Positions 1 through 9,011 of a stretch of DNA of 64,000 bases are shown here, one piece after another; the first letter of the stretch is position 1; the number at the start of each line of letters is the position of its first letter. Source of the stretch: Demequina soli (GTDB lineage Bacteria > Actinomycetota > Actinomycetes > Actinomycetales > Demequinaceae); the NCBI RefSeq assembly GCF_000971195.1, contig NZ_BBLZ01000001.1, forward strand, positions 483,460 to 547,459, written 5' to 3'. The translations under genes were made by a program, and so were the position numbers. The notes under the pieces are model-generated. The model was not told the origin of the DNA, did not search any database, and was given only the letters and a program-made list of their open reading frames with translations.

Positions 1-51
1 CGACGCCGAGGCGATGGCCGCGCCCCCGAGCACGGACTTGCTGAGCTTCAC
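1..51 (-). CDS. N-terminus of a secreted protein (truncated by the window edge)
   Basis: Only the first 17 codons are inside the window. They start at a GTG (51 to 49) and read roughly VKLSKSVLGGAAIASAS, a positively charged start followed by a small hydrophobic stretch, as in an actinobacterial signal peptide. A strong ribosome binding site (AGGAGGAAC, + strand 53-61) lies just upstream and decides the start. The mature domain is off the window, so no function can be given. Confidence 0.6.
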   Translation of the reverse strand, partial: MKLSKSVLGGAAIASAS

Positions 52-340
52 TGTTCCTCCTACTGGGACCCACCGGGCGGCGGGCGTTGATAGGCGCCGA
101 ACCGGGGTGTCGGAACGACGACTGGGATGCACGCTGATGACGTGCAACCCGGCCAGGCTAAACGCGGTCTCGTTAACGAATTGTTTCCGGACCGCGAATC
201 ACCGGGCTTTGTGACCAAATAGTAATCACGCGTCCCACCATGCGAGACGAGTGTGATCAGGGTCACAGGACGCCCGTCCCAGGCAGGCGTCGGCGGGCCG
301 TGGTGGGGCCTTGTCGGACCCCGGTGGGACAGTCGTGACC
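52..340. promoter_or_regulatory. Divergent intergenic region with a likely long 5' leader for the leftward gene
   Basis: This stretch separates the leftward secreted-protein gene from rmuC. It is unusually AT-rich around 160-230. A minus-strand -10 hexamer TACTAT is seen at 219-224, about 165 bases before the GTG start, which implies a long leader. That leader can fold a stem CGCGGTC (163-169) with GACCGCG (190-196) around the palindrome CGTTAACG. I compared it from memory with the c-di-AMP (ydaO) riboswitch found upstream of actinobacterial cell-wall genes and did not find its conserved blocks, so no riboswitch is called. Confidence 0.35.
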
Positions 341-1582
341 ATGGTCACCCTTCTGTCCTCGCTCCTCTGTCTCGTCGTCGGGGCCGCCCTCGGGGCCCTC
401 GTCGCCACGCGCCGCGCGGCCGCCGCATCGTCCCGCGACGCCGCCACGCTGCGCGCCGAGCGCGACGCCCTCCGCCAGGAGTTCCGGGCGCTCAGCGGCG
501 AGGCGCTGCGCGCGAGCCAGGAGCAGTTCCTCGACCTCGCGCACGAGCGGCTCAAGCGCTCCGAGCAGGAGGGCGGGGCCGCGCTGCTGCGACGCGAGCA
601 GGCGATCCGCGAGATGGTCGAGCCGCTGTCGCGGTCGCTCGAGGCGATCCGCGAGCAGACGATGCTCGCGGACCGGGCGCGCGCGGCCGGCCACGCCGCG
701 CTGGGCGAGCAGGTGCGGCACATGCTCGAGGCGTCCGAGCGGGTAGGCCGCAAGGCCGACGACTTCGTCAACACGCTGCGCCGCTCGGACGTGCGCGGCA
801 ACTGGGGCGAGGTCCAGCTGCGCCGCGTGGTCGAGCTCGCGGGGATGCTCCCCCACGTGGACTTCACCGAGCAGGACGTGGTGCGCGACGCCGAGGGACG
901 CAACCTGCGCCCCGACATGACGGTCCGGCTCGCGGGCGGGCGGACCATCGTGGTCGACTCGAAGGTCGCGCTCGTGGGGCTGCTCGAGGCCTTCGAGGCG
1001 GAGGACGAGGCGGTGCGCGCCGAGCGCCTGCAGGCTCACGCCCGCCACGTGCGCCGGCACATCGACGACCTCGCGTCGAAGCGCTACTGGGAGCAGTTCG
1101 ACTCGGCGCCCGAGTTCGTGGTGATGTTCGTGCCCTCGGAGGCGTTCTACCAGGCCGCGGTCGAGCAGGACTCGTCGCTGCAGGAGTACGCGTACGGCCG
1201 CGGCGTGATGATCGCGACGCCCACCACGCTCGTCGCGATGCTGCGCACCGTCGCGCACGCGTGGAAGGAGGACGCGCTGGCGCGCGACGCGCAGCAGGTG
1301 CTGGCGCTGGGCAAGGAGCTGTACGACCGCCTGTCGACCATGGCCGGCCACCTCGCGAAGGTGGGCCGTGCGATCGACCAGGCGGGCAAGGCCTACAACT
1401 CGACCGTGGCATCTCTTGAGTCGCGCGTGCTCGTGAGCGCGCGCAGGTTCGGCGAGATGCAGCACATCGCCGCCGAGATGCCGCCCGTCGAGCAGGCGGA
1501 GACCGACATCCGCGTCCTCGCCGCGCCCGAGCTGCTCGAGGCCGACCTCGAGCGCGCGGCCCAGGCGTCGCCTCAGGACTAG
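341..1582 (+). CDS. rmuC: RmuC family DNA recombination protein
   Basis: RmuC proteins limit recombination at short inverted repeats; the family carries a restriction-endonuclease-like fold, but the reaction is not settled. The 413-residue product has an N-terminal membrane segment (about residues 3-25), a long charged heptad-rich region (about 30-120) and the RmuC domain, with recognisable family motifs IVVDSKVALVG, FVPSEAFYQAAVE and VMIATPTTLVAMLRTVAHAWKE. The ATG at 341 is chosen because it directly precedes the membrane segment and sits 7 bases after a possible -10 (GACAGT, 328-333). A GTG at 335 and a TTG at 311 are in frame. It converges on ispH with a 4-base gap, leaving no room for a separate terminator. 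Confidence 0.85.
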   Translation: MVTLLSSLLCLVVGAALGALVATRRAAAASSRDAATLRAERDALRQEFRALSGEALRASQEQFLDLAHERLKRSEQEGGAALLRREQAIREMVEPLSRSLEAIREQTMLADRARAAGHAALGEQVRHMLEASERVGRKADDFVNTLRRSDVRGNWGEVQLRRVVELAGMLPHVDFTEQDVVRDAEGRNLRPDMTVRLAGGRTIVVDSKVALVGLLEAFEAEDEAVRAERLQAHARHVRRHIDDLASKRYWEQFDSAPEFVVMFVPSEAFYQAAVEQDSSLQEYAYGRGVMIATPTTLVAMLRTVAHAWKEDALARDAQQVLALGKELYDRLSTMAGHLAKVGRAIDQAGKAYNSTVASLESRVLVSARRFGEMQHIAAEMPPVEQAETDIRVLAAPELLEADLERAAQASPQD

Positions 1583-1586
1583 GACG

Positions 1587-2570
1587 TCACGCGCGCGTGG
1601 CGCGCTCTGCCTCCTTGGCCTTGAGGTCGGCACGGATCTCGCGCGGCAGGGAGAACATGAGGTCCTCGGTGGCGGTGCGGACCTCCTCGACGGTCGCGAA
1701 GCCGCGCGCCGCGAGCGCCTCGACGACGTCGCGGACGAGGATCTCCGGCACGGACGCGCCCGACGTGACGCCGACGGTGGCGACGCCGTCGAACCACTCG
1801 TCGCGGATCTCGGTCGCGCGGTCGATCCGGTGGGACGTGCGCGCGCCGGACTGCAGCGCGACCTCGACGAGGCGCACGGAGTTCGACGAGTTCGCCGAGC
1901 CCACCACGATGACGAGATCGCACTCGGGCGCGAGCTTCTTGACCGCGACCTGGCGGTTCTGCGTGGCGTAGCAGATGTCGTCGCTCGGCGGATCCTGGAG
2001 CGCGGGGAAGCGCTCGCGCAGGCGGCGCACCGTCTCCATCGTCTCGTCGACCGAGAGCGTGGTCTGCGACAGCCACACGACGTTCTCGGGGTCCGGGACC
2101 TCGAGGCCGTCGACGTCCTCGGGCGAGTTCACGATGATCGTGTGCTCGGGCGCCTCGCCCGCCGTGCCCTCGACCTCCTCGTGGCCGGCGTGGCCGATGA
2201 GGAGGATGGTGCGCTCGTCGCGCGCGAAGCGGATGGCCTCCTTGTGCACCTTCGTCACGAGCGGGCACGTCGCGTCGATGGTGAGGAGGTTGCGCTGCTC
2301 GGCCGCGTCGCGCACCGCGGGGGACACGCCGTGCGCCGAGAACACCACGCGGGCGCCCTCGGGCACCTGGTCCGTCTCGTCGACGAAGATCGCGCCGCGC
2401 TCGGACAGCGTCTCCACCACATACTTGTTGTGGACGATCTCCTTGCGCACGTAGATGGGCGCGCCGTGGAGCTCGAGTGCCTTCTCGACCGCGATGACCG
2501 CGCGGTCGACGCCCGCGCAGTAGCCTCGCGGCGCGGCCAGCAGGACGCGCTTGGTGGTGGTGTCGGGCAT
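1587..2570 (-). CDS. ispH: 4-hydroxy-3-methylbut-2-enyl diphosphate reductase
   Basis: IspH (LytB) is the iron-sulfur enzyme that ends the MEP pathway, reducing HMBPP to IPP and DMAPP. The 327-residue product has the three cluster cysteines at C18 (GYCAGV), C102 (DATCPLV) and C200 (ICYATQNRQ), and the histidines expected in the active site at H47, H80 (SAHG) and H130 ([10 protein letters not shown]). The start at 2570 is preferred over the in-frame ATG at 2579 because a -10 hexamer TAGGAT (2578-2583) ends 7 bases upstream, so the mRNA is probably leaderless. It is divergent from xseA. uppS, a later user of the isoprenoid pool, lies elsewhere in the window. Confidence 0.95.
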   Translation of the reverse strand: MPDTTTKRVLLAAPRGYCAGVDRAVIAVEKALELHGAPIYVRKEIVHNKYVVETLSERGAIFVDETDQVPEGARVVFSAHGVSPAVRDAAEQRNLLTIDATCPLVTKVHKEAIRFARDERTILLIGHAGHEEVEGTAGEAPEHTIIVNSPEDVDGLEVPDPENVVWLSQTTLSVDETMETVRRLRERFPALQDPPSDDICYATQNRQVAVKKLAPECDLVIVVGSANSSNSVRLVEVALQSGARTSHRIDRATEIRDEWFDGVATVGVTSGASVPEILVRDVVEALAARGFATVEEVRTATEDLMFSLPREIRADLKAKEAERATRA

Positions 2571-2601
2571 GGCCTCCATCCTACGTGGCAGGCTGGTCGC
2601 C

Positions 2602-3840
2602 GTGACCGAGCCCCCCGCCCCGCACACCCTGCCCGCCACGGCCGGCGAGACGTCCGCCGAGCGGCCGTGGCCGGTGCGCCACCTGTCCCCCAAGATCGGC
2701 GAGTTCGTCTCGCGTCTGCCCGCGGTGTGGGTCGAGGGCCAGGTGCTCAACGTCAAGCGGTGGCGCCACCTCGTGTTCCTCACGCTGCGCGACACCGACG
2801 AGAACATGTCGATGTCCGCGACCATCCCGGCCCGGGAGGCGGAGTCGCTGGGCGTCGACCTGGTCGACGGCACGCGCGTGGTCCTCCACGCCAAGCCGGA
2901 GTGGTGGACGCGCTCCGGCTCGCTCCAGCTGGGCGGCCGCGAGATCCGCCAGGTGGGTCTCGGCGACCTGCTCGCGCGCCTCGAGGCGCTCAAGGACGCT
3001 CTTGCGCGCGAGGGCCTGTTCGACCTGGAGCGCAAGCGGCCGCTGCCGTTCATCCCGCGCGTCGTGGGACTCGTGTGCGCGACGCAGGGCGACGCGGAGC
3101 ACGATGTCGTGGAGAACGCGACCCGCCGCTGGCCGGGCGTCCGCTTCGAGATCCGCCGCGTCACCGTCCAGGGACCGCGCGCCGTGCCCGAGACCACCGC
3201 CGCGATCCGCGAGCTCGACGCCCACCCCGACGTCGACGTCATCGTGGTCGCGCGCGGCGGCGGCTCGTTCGAGGACCTGCTGCCGTTCAGCGACGAGGCG
3301 CTCGTCCGCGCGGCCGCGGCCTGCGGGACGCCGCTCGTGAGCGCGATCGGCCACGAGAAGGACTCGCCGCTGCTCGACCTGGTCGCCGACTACCGCGCGT
3401 CGACGCCCACGGACGCGGGCAAGCGCATCGTCCCCGACGCCGCCGCGGAGGCGGCCGGCATCGCGCGCGCACGCCGCTCGATGGCGGCGGCCGTGGAGCG
3501 CATGGTGATGAGGGAGGCCGCGGGACTCGCGGCGATGCGTTCCCGTCCCGTGCTCGCGCGCCCCGAGGCGATGCTCGTGCCGTACGCCGACGCTGTGTCG
3601 CGGCTGCGCGACCGGGCGGGCGCGGCGGCGACGGCCCGCATCGACCGCGCCGAGGCGGCCACGCGCGAGCTCACCGCGTCGCTGCGCGCGCTGAGCCCCC
3701 TCAGCACGCTCGAGCGCGGGTTCGCGGTGGTCCGCACGCCCGACGGCACGGTGCTGCGCGACGCGGCGGCCGTGCACGCGGGCGACGCCCTGCGCATCCG
3801 CCTCGCGCGCGGCGAGGTGGAGGCCGTCGCGCGCGGCTGA
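2602..3840 (+). CDS. xseA: Exodeoxyribonuclease VII large subunit
   Basis: XseA is the catalytic subunit of exonuclease VII, which degrades single-stranded DNA to oligonucleotides. The 412-residue product has an N-terminal OB-fold region (about 30-125, [13 protein letters not shown] and following) and the exonuclease core with the family signature [20 protein letters not shown], then a helical C-terminal arm. The GTG at 2602 is chosen because it is the first good start clear of the divergent ispH promoter; no strong Shine-Dalgarno is seen. Unusually, the small subunit gene does not follow directly: a reverse-strand gene lies between xseA and xseB. Confidence 0.93.
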   Translation: MTEPPAPHTLPATAGETSAERPWPVRHLSPKIGEFVSRLPAVWVEGQVLNVKRWRHLVFLTLRDTDENMSMSATIPAREAESLGVDLVDGTRVVLHAKPEWWTRSGSLQLGGREIRQVGLGDLLARLEALKDALAREGLFDLERKRPLPFIPRVVGLVCATQGDAEHDVVENATRRWPGVRFEIRRVTVQGPRAVPETTAAIRELDAHPDVDVIVVARGGGSFEDLLPFSDEALVRAAAACGTPLVSAIGHEKDSPLLDLVADYRASTPTDAGKRIVPDAAAEAAGIARARRSMAAAVERMVMREAAGLAAMRSRPVLARPEAMLVPYADAVSRLRDRAGAAATARIDRAEAATRELTASLRALSPLSTLERGFAVVRTPDGTVLRDAAAVHAGDALRIRLARGEVEAVARG

Positions 3841-3855
3841 CGCCCGGTTCGGCAG

Positions 3856-3934
3856 GCACGGTTCCGCATGCGGCTCGCCGACGGTCCACGTATGTGAACG
3901 TGTCCAGTCCGGCGCGGCGCCGGCGGAACCGTGC
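3856..3934. repeat. About 80-bp palindromic element, family C copy 1
   Basis: Perfect 12-bp inverted ends GCACGGTTCCGC (3856-3867) and GCGGAACCGTGC (3923-3934) enclose 55 bases. The right end continues as CCGTGCGCAGCAAACG and matches the right end of the element at 8809-8888 in 16 of 18 positions. Both copies sit between convergent genes, so a role in transcript termination or mRNA 3' ends is possible. The shared right end and similar length are the only evidence that they form one family. Confidence 0.45.
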
Positions 3935-3957
3935 GCAGCAAACGGGGCGCGGGCGCG

Positions 3958-4539
3958 CTACTTGCCGCCGAGCAGGATGTCGAGCGCGTCGGCGCGCTCG
4001 CCGCGGTTCGGGTCGAGGGGGTTCGCGATCGCGCGGACGGCGGTCGACGCGGGCGCGACGGTCGGGAACGCGGGCACCGTGACGTCCTGCGCCGGGGCCG
4101 GCGCGACGGGGGCCGGGCCGACCTGCGGGGCCCACGTGCCGGCCTTGACCGCGGCCGAGCGGGCGCGCGCCGCCTTGGCGTACTCCTTGTGGATCTGCCG
4201 GCCGAGCTTGGAGATGAGCGCCTCAGGCACCGCAGGGTTGTCGATCAGCGCGTAGACCACGTCGACGTTCTTGTCCTTGGCGAGGTCCTCGCGCAGCTCG
4301 ACCGGGATGCCGGGCCGGGGATTGCGGGCGAGGCCCATCCGCACATCCGCGGACGCGTCCTCGGCGAGCTTGAGCAGCGTCATGAGGGGCGTGCCGGGGT
4401 GGGCCGCGACCGCGGCGCGCACCTTCGCCTCGGGCGAGCGCGAGAGCGCGGCGAGCTCGCCATCCGTGATCCCCTCGCGGATCGTCTGCTGCGCGCTCTT
4501 GCGCGCGGTCTGCGGGGCGCTGGTGCTGTCGCTGAACAT
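3958..4539 (-). CDS. Variant leucine-rich / HEAT-like repeat protein
   Basis: The 193-residue product has short alpha-helical repeats between about residues 25 and 105, of the form VRAAVAAHPGTPLMTLLKLAED, VRMGLARNPRPGIPVELREDLA and VVYALIDNPAVPEALISKL. This 'xxAL(A)xNPxxPxxLL' pattern is typical of bacterial leucine-rich-variant repeats. The C-terminal half is Pro/Ala-rich and probably disordered. The repeats suggest a protein-binding scaffold; no partner is known. The start at 4539 has a good ribosome binding site (GAGGTGG). It separates xseA from xseB on the opposite strand. Confidence 0.7.
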   Translation of the reverse strand: MFSDSTSAPQTARKSAQQTIREGITDGELAALSRSPEAKVRAAVAAHPGTPLMTLLKLAEDASADVRMGLARNPRPGIPVELREDLAKDKNVDVVYALIDNPAVPEALISKLGRQIHKEYAKAARARSAAVKAGTWAPQVGPAPVAPAPAQDVTVPAFPTVAPASTAVRAIANPLDPNRGERADALDILLGGK

Positions 4540-4655
4540 GTCCACCTCATCGTGTCGTTCCGGGTGCCTCATGAGAGGGCGTGGGGAGCCCGGTATGACG
4601 CTGTTCTCGGCAGAACGCCTCCGAGGCTTGAGCGCGCGCCGGTACGGTAGCCGTC

Positions 4656-4928
4656 ATGAGCGACGCAGCCGCCCCCTTCACCGACCCCGTGGACGACCTC
4701 TCCTACGAGGACGCCCGCGACGAGCTCATCGCGATCGTCGCCCGCCTCGAGGCGGGCAGCGCGACCCTCGACGAGTCGCTCGGCCTGTGGGAGCGCGGCG
4801 AGGCCCTCGCGGCCCGCTGCCAGGCCCTGCTCGACGGCGCGCGCGACCGCATCGTCCAGGCGCAGGCGGACGATGCGGCGGACGCCGGCGTCGTGGGCGT
4901 CGTCTCCGGCGACGACGAGGAGGCGTGA
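4656..4928 (+). CDS. xseB: Exodeoxyribonuclease VII small subunit
   Basis: XseB partners XseA in exonuclease VII. At 90 residues it has the normal size, and the helical core [20 protein letters not shown], then [25 protein letters not shown], is the family pattern. A -10 hexamer TACGGT (4643-4648) ends 7 bases before the ATG, so it probably has its own leaderless promoter despite being displaced from xseA. The last third carries an inverted pair of the genome-wide 10-mer (4848-4857 and 4868-4877) that can form a perfect 10-bp hairpin inside the coding sequence. It overlaps the next kinase gene at TGATG. Confidence 0.92.
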   Translation: MSDAAAPFTDPVDDLSYEDARDELIAIVARLEAGSATLDESLGLWERGEALAARCQALLDGARDRIVQAQADDAADAGVVGVVSGDDEEA

Positions 4929-5845
4929 TGAGCGAGCACGTGCTGGTGATCGGCGAGACCCTCGTCGACGTCGTGATCGGCCCCGAGGGCACCGCCGCGC
5001 ACCCGGGCGGCTCGCCCGCCAACGTGGCACTCGGGCTCGCGCGCCTGGGCCGCGAGGTGGACCTCGTCACCCACCTGGGGCTCGACCCCAACGGCCTCCT
5101 GTGCGCCGACCACCTCCAGGACAACGGCGTGCGCCTCACCCCCGGGTCGGCCGGCCCGGGCGTGACCTCGGTCGCCACGGCCACGCTCGACGCGGCCGGC
5201 GCCGCGACCTACGACTTCGACATCACGTGGTCGCTCGAGGCCGGCGTGCGGCTGCGCAACGCCCCGCTCGCGGTGCACACCGGGTCGATCGCCGCGGTCA
5301 TGGAGCCCGGCGCGGCGGAGGTGCTCAAGCTGGTCCGCATCCTCCGCTACAACTCGACGATCACGTACGACCCCAACGTGCGGCCGTCGCTCATGGGCGA
5401 CCCCGCCCAGGCGCGCGCCGCGATCGAACGCTTCGTCGCGCTCGCCGACGTGGTCAAGGCCTCCGACGAGGACCTCGCGTGGCTCGCCCCGGGCGAGGAC
5501 CACGCCGCCGTCGCGCGCGACTGGGCCTCGCGGGGCCCGGCGTTCGTCGTGGTGACGCGCGGCGGCGCGGGCGCAATCGCCTACCTCGCGGACGGGCGGG
5601 AGGTCGCCGTGAGCGCGCCCACCGTCACGGTGGCCGACACCGTGGGCGCCGGCGACTCGTTCATGAGCGGGATCGTCGACGGGCTGTGGGAGGCGGGCCT
5701 GCTCGGCGGCTCGCATCGCGAGGAGCTGCGCGCGATCACGGACGAGTCCCTCGCGGCGGTGCTCGCGCGGTGCGCCCGCATCGCGGCGATCACCGTGTCG
5801 CGCCCCGGCGCGAACCCGCCCACCCGCGCCGAGCTCGACGCCTGA
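4928..5845 (+). CDS. PfkB family carbohydrate kinase (fructokinase-like)
   Basis: A 305-residue ribokinase/PfkB fold sugar kinase. Visible motifs are the N-terminal [15 protein letters not shown] signature, the substrate-lid region, TRGGAGA and the C-terminal ATP/anion-hole signature [13 protein letters not shown] with the catalytic Asp. Members phosphorylate fructose, ribose or similar sugars with ATP; a fructokinase is the closest fit, but the substrate cannot be read from sequence. It is translationally coupled to xseB through the TGATG overlap. This looks like a local arrangement rather than a functional link. Confidence 0.8.
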   Translation: MSEHVLVIGETLVDVVIGPEGTAAHPGGSPANVALGLARLGREVDLVTHLGLDPNGLLCADHLQDNGVRLTPGSAGPGVTSVATATLDAAGAATYDFDITWSLEAGVRLRNAPLAVHTGSIAAVMEPGAAEVLKLVRILRYNSTITYDPNVRPSLMGDPAQARAAIERFVALADVVKASDEDLAWLAPGEDHAAVARDWASRGPAFVVVTRGGAGAIAYLADGREVAVSAPTVTVADTVGAGDSFMSGIVDGLWEAGLLGGSHREELRAITDESLAAVLARCARIAAITVSRPGANPPTRAELDA

Positions 5846-5945
5846 CGGGCGGTCCGACCGGGCCCGCGCATCGTCCCGGGCGGATCGGCCGCGATCCCGT
5901 CCGCACGGGACGGAGGTCCCCCGTCGTCGTGCCAGACTTGGCGCC

Positions 5946-7334
5946 ATGACAACGGAGTTCCGCATCGAGCACGACACCATGGGCGAGGTCCGCGTGCCCG
6001 CCGAGGCCCTCTACCGCGCGCAGACCCAGCGCGCCGTCGAGAACTTCCCCATCTCCGGCATCACGCTCGAGCGGCGCCACATCGAGGCCCTCGCCCGCGT
6101 GAAGAAGGCCGCCGCCCGCGCCAACGCGGAGCTGGGCGTGCTCGCGCAGGACATCGCCGACGCGATCGTCGCCGCCGCGGACCAGGTCGCGTCGGGCGCG
6201 CACGACGCCCACTTCCCGGTCGACGTGTTCCAGACCGGCTCCGGCACCTCGTCGAACATGAACACCAACGAGGTCATCGCGACGCTCGCGACCGAGGCGC
6301 TCGGCCGCGACGTGCACCCGAACGACCACGTCAACGCGTCACAGTCCTCCAACGACGTGTTCCCCACCTCGGTGCACGTCGCCGCGACCGCGTCGCTCGT
6401 CGGGGACCTCATCCCCGCCCTCGAGCGCCTCGCGACGTCGCTCGAGGGCAAGGCCGAGGAGTTCGCCGACGTCTACAAGTCCGGCCGCACGCACCTCATG
6501 GACGCGACCCCGGTCACGCTCGGCCAGGAGTTCTCCGGGTACGCCGCCGCGGTCCGCTACGGCGTCGAGCGCCTCATGGTCGCGCTCCCCCGCGTCGCCG
6601 AGGTGCCGCTTGGCGGCACCGCCGTGGGCACCGGCATCAACACCCCGGAGGGCTTCCCGCAGCGCGTCATCGCGCTGCTCGCGGAGGACACGGGCCTGCC
6701 CATCACCGAGGCCCGCAACCACTTCGAGGCGCAGTCCGCGCGCGACGGCCTGGTCGAGGTGTCGGGCGCGCTGCGCACCATCGCGGTGTCGCTCACCAAG
6801 GTCTGCAACGACCTGCGCTGGATGGGCTCCGGCCCCAACACCGGCCTGGGCGAGATCCAGCTTCCCGACCTGCAGCCCGGCTCGTCGATCATGCCCGGCA
6901 AGGTCAACCCCGTGGTCCCCGAGGCCGTCCTCATGGTGTGCGCCCGCGTGGTGGGGAACGATGCGACGGTCGCCTGGGCGGGCGCGTCCGGCGCGTTCGA
7001 GCTCAACGTGCAGATCCCGGTGATGGCGCTCGGCGTGCTCGAGTCCACCCGCCTGCTCGCCAACGCCGCCCGGGTGCTCGCCGACCGCACGGTCGACGGC
7101 ATCGTCGCGAACGTCGACCGGGCGCGCTTCCTCGCGGAGGCCTCGCCGTCGATCGTGACGCCGCTCAACCGCGTGATCGGCTACGAGAACGCCGCGGCGA
7201 TCGCGAAGCACGCGGTGAAGAAGGGGCTGACGGTCCGCGAGGCGACCGTCGACCTCGGGTTCGTCGAGCGCGGCGAGATCACGGAGGAGCAGCTCGACGC
7301 GCTGCTCGACGTCACCACGATGGTGGGGCGCTGA
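5946..7334 (+). CDS. fumC: Class II fumarate hydratase
   Basis: FumC interconverts fumarate and malate in the TCA cycle and needs no metal. The 462-residue length is normal. The superfamily signature [11 protein letters not shown] is intact, as are [14 protein letters not shown] and [18 protein letters not shown], which carry active-site residues. A -10-like CAGACT (5933-5938) ends 7 bases before the ATG and no Shine-Dalgarno is seen, so translation is probably leaderless. The upstream 100-base gap holds one copy of the 10-mer motif at 5867. The fumC stop codon overlaps the -35 of the ndh promoter. Confidence 0.95.
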   Translation: MTTEFRIEHDTMGEVRVPAEALYRAQTQRAVENFPISGITLERRHIEALARVKKAAARANAELGVLAQDIADAIVAAADQVASGAHDAHFPVDVFQTGSGTSSNMNTNEVIATLATEALGRDVHPNDHVNASQSSNDVFPTSVHVAATASLVGDLIPALERLATSLEGKAEEFADVYKSGRTHLMDATPVTLGQEFSGYAAAVRYGVERLMVALPRVAEVPLGGTAVGTGINTPEGFPQRVIALLAEDTGLPITEARNHFEAQSARDGLVEVSGALRTIAVSLTKVCNDLRWMGSGPNTGLGEIQLPDLQPGSSIMPGKVNPVVPEAVLMVCARVVGNDATVAWAGASGAFELNVQIPVMALGVLESTRLLANAARVLADRTVDGIVANVDRARFLAEASPSIVTPLNRVIGYENAAAIAKHAVKKGLTVREATVDLGFVERGEITEEQLDALLDVTTMVGR

Positions 7335-7360
7335 CCGTTATCACCCGTATCGCGTAGAAT
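7332..7360 (+). promoter_or_regulatory. Promoter of the type II NADH dehydrogenase gene
   Basis: A good -10 hexamer TAGAAT at 7355-7360 lies 17 bases after a -35-like TGACCG (7332-7337) that overlaps the fumC stop codon. Transcription from here would give a leader of about 80 bases before the ATG at 7449, which has a strong ribosome binding site (GGAGGTGG). Confidence 0.55.
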
Positions 7361-7448
7361 CCTGGGGTTCACGAACGCACCGCCGCGGGAGGCGTTCGAG
7401 GGAGCACCCGCACGCCTGCCACGGTTCACCCCCTTGGAGGTGGCTCCC

Positions 7449-8762
7449 ATGTCGCGCACCCGAATCCTCATCCTCGGCGGAGGCTACGTCGGCCTCTACA
7501 CGGCCCTCACGCTCATGCGGAAGGCCAAGGACAGGGTCGACATCACGGTGATCGACCGCCGCCCGTACATGACCTACGCGCCCTTCCTGCCGGAGGTCGG
7601 CGCATCGTCCATCGCGCCCCGCAACGCCGTGGTGCCGCTGCGCCGCGAGCTCGAGGGCGCGCGCATCCTCCAGGGCAAGATCGAGTCGATCAACCACGCC
7701 GACCGCTCGGTCGTCGCGACCACGGACCTGGGCGAGGAGCTCACGGTCGAGTACGACGAGGTCGTCGTCGCCCTGGGCGCCGTGTCGCGCACCCTGCCGA
7801 TCCCGGGCCTGGCCGAGTTCGGCATCGGCTTCAAGTACGTCGAGGAGGCCATCGCGCTGCGCAACCGCGTGCTGGGCCGCATCGCGCGCGCCGCGACCAC
7901 GCACGACGCCGACGCGCGTCGCAAGCTCCTCACCTTCGTGTTCGTGGGCGGCGGCTTCGCGGGCGTCGAGGCGTTCTCCGAGGCCGAGGACATGGCCAAG
8001 GCGGCGCTGCGCTACTACCCCGAGCTGGCCGCCGAGGACCTCAACTTCGTGATGGTCGAGGCGGCGCCGCGCATCCTGCCCGAGATGGGCACCGAGATGG
8101 GCGCGTACGCCGTCAAGGAGCTCGAGGACCGCGGCATGCGGGTGCTGCTCGAGACGCGCCTCGACAGCTGCGTCGACGGTCACGTGGTGCTGTCCAACGG
8201 CGAGGCCTTCGAGGCCGACACGGTCGTGTGGACCGCCGGCGTCAAGCCCTCCCCCGTCATCCAGTCCTCGGACCTGCCGCTCGGCCCGCGCGGCCACGTC
8301 AACACCGCGGCGACGCTGCAGGTGATCGACGAGCACGGGATCCCCATCGGCGGCGCGTGGGCCGCGGGCGACTGCGCCCAGGTGCCCAACCTGGTCGAGG
8401 GCGAGGGCGACTGGTGCGCCCCGTCCGCGCAGCACGCCGTGCGCCAGGCCAAGCACCTCGGCGCCAACATCGCCCGCCACCTCACGGGCCGTCCCCTCGA
8501 GCAGTACAAGCACAAGCACCTCGGCGTGGTCGCGTCGCTGGGCCTGGGCAAGGGCGTCGCGTCGACCATGGGCTTCAAGTTGCGCGGCTGGCCGGCGTGG
8601 GTGATGCACCGGACCTACCACCTGCTCGCGATCCCGACCTTCAACCGCAAGGCCCGCGTGGCGCTCGACTGGACGGCGGCGGTGTTCTTCCGCCGCGACC
8701 TCGTGTCGATGGGCCGCATCCAGGAGCCGCGCCGCGCCTTCGAGGAAGCCGCGCGCAGCTGA
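7449..8762 (+). CDS. ndh: Type II NADH dehydrogenase (NDH-2 family FAD oxidoreductase)
   Basis: A non-proton-pumping NADH:quinone oxidoreductase family protein of 437 residues. The FAD dinucleotide site ILGGGYVGLYT is at residues 7-17, the NAD-binding glycine motif FVGGGFAGVEAFSE is near 165, and the second FAD motif AWAAGDCAQVPN is near 305. The C-terminal region with aromatic and basic residues (RGWPAWVMHRTYHLL) fits membrane attachment. The start is decided by the GGAGGTGG site at 7436-7443. NDH-2 is the best call; other members of this disulfide reductase superfamily are possible. Confidence 0.85.
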   Translation: MSRTRILILGGGYVGLYTALTLMRKAKDRVDITVIDRRPYMTYAPFLPEVGASSIAPRNAVVPLRRELEGARILQGKIESINHADRSVVATTDLGEELTVEYDEVVVALGAVSRTLPIPGLAEFGIGFKYVEEAIALRNRVLGRIARAATTHDADARRKLLTFVFVGGGFAGVEAFSEAEDMAKAALRYYPELAAEDLNFVMVEAAPRILPEMGTEMGAYAVKELEDRGMRVLLETRLDSCVDGHVVLSNGEAFEADTVVWTAGVKPSPVIQSSDLPLGPRGHVNTAATLQVIDEHGIPIGGAWAAGDCAQVPNLVEGEGDWCAPSAQHAVRQAKHLGANIARHLTGRPLEQYKHKHLGVVASLGLGKGVASTMGFKLRGWPAWVMHRTYHLLAIPTFNRKARVALDWTAAVFFRRDLVSMGRIQEPRRAFEEAARS

Positions 8763-8797
8763 GGCCGGGCAGCTGAGGCCGCCCGCAGCCGAGGCCG
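8756..8797. repeat. Short tandem repeat over the ndh stop codon
   Basis: Three near-identical 12-mers CAGCTGAGGCCG lie at 8756, 8770 and 8786 (the last as CAGCCGAGGCCG). The first contains the ndh stop codon TGA. This looks like local slippage duplication. Confidence 0.55.
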
Positions 8798-8808
8798 CCC
8801 GGATGCTC

Positions 8809-8888
8809 CGCACGGTTCTCCACGCGACACCCCGGTAACGGCGGACGCTGTGCCGCCCGGGTCGGCGCGTCGCGGCAGGATCCGTGCG
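8809..8888. repeat. About 80-bp palindromic element, family C copy 2
   Basis: Imperfect 19-bp inverted ends (8809-8827 and 8870-8888, about 14 matches) begin CGCACGG and end CCGTGCG. The right flank CCGTGCGCAGCGAACG matches the copy at 3856-3934. It lies between the convergent ndh and the leftward gene at 9012. Confidence 0.45.
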
Positions 8889-8890
8889 CA

Positions 8891-8929
8891 GCGAACGTCG
8901 CGAGCGAACGTCGCGAGCGAGCGTCGTGA
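8891..8929. repeat. 13-bp tandem repeat, three units
   Basis: The unit GCGAACGTCGCGA occurs at 8891, 8904 and (with changes) 8917, directly after the palindromic element and before the terminator. No function is evident. Confidence 0.6.
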
Positions 8930-8940
8930 GCGATGACGAA

Positions 8941-8968
8941 GGGCCCCGAGGAGATCTCCTCGGGGCCC
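8941..8968. terminator. Bidirectional terminator hairpin
   Basis: A perfect 28-base palindrome with 14-bp arms (GGGCCCCGAGGAGA and its complement) followed by TT. It sits between the convergent ndh and the leftward hypothetical gene and can end both transcripts. Confidence 0.8.
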
Positions 8969-9011
8969 TTGCCTCGTTCCCGCCGGTCGTCCCGGATCCG
9001 ACGGGCACGTC

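Noticed and set aside
52-224. c-di-AMP (ydaO) or other riboswitch in the leader of the leftward gene
   Set aside because: The long leader and stem are suggestive, but the conserved blocks of the known actinobacterial riboswitches are not visible. Left as an unexplained leader.
253-1633. Long alternative-frame and antisense open frames over rmuC and many other genes
   Set aside because: High GC makes stop codons rare in all frames. These frames are full of Arg/Ala/Pro/Gly without domain structure, lack ribosome sites and cover genes with clear family motifs.
2571-2579. ispH starting at the upstream ATG (2579)
   Set aside because: The -10 hexamer TAGGAT overlaps that ATG, so transcription would start downstream of it.
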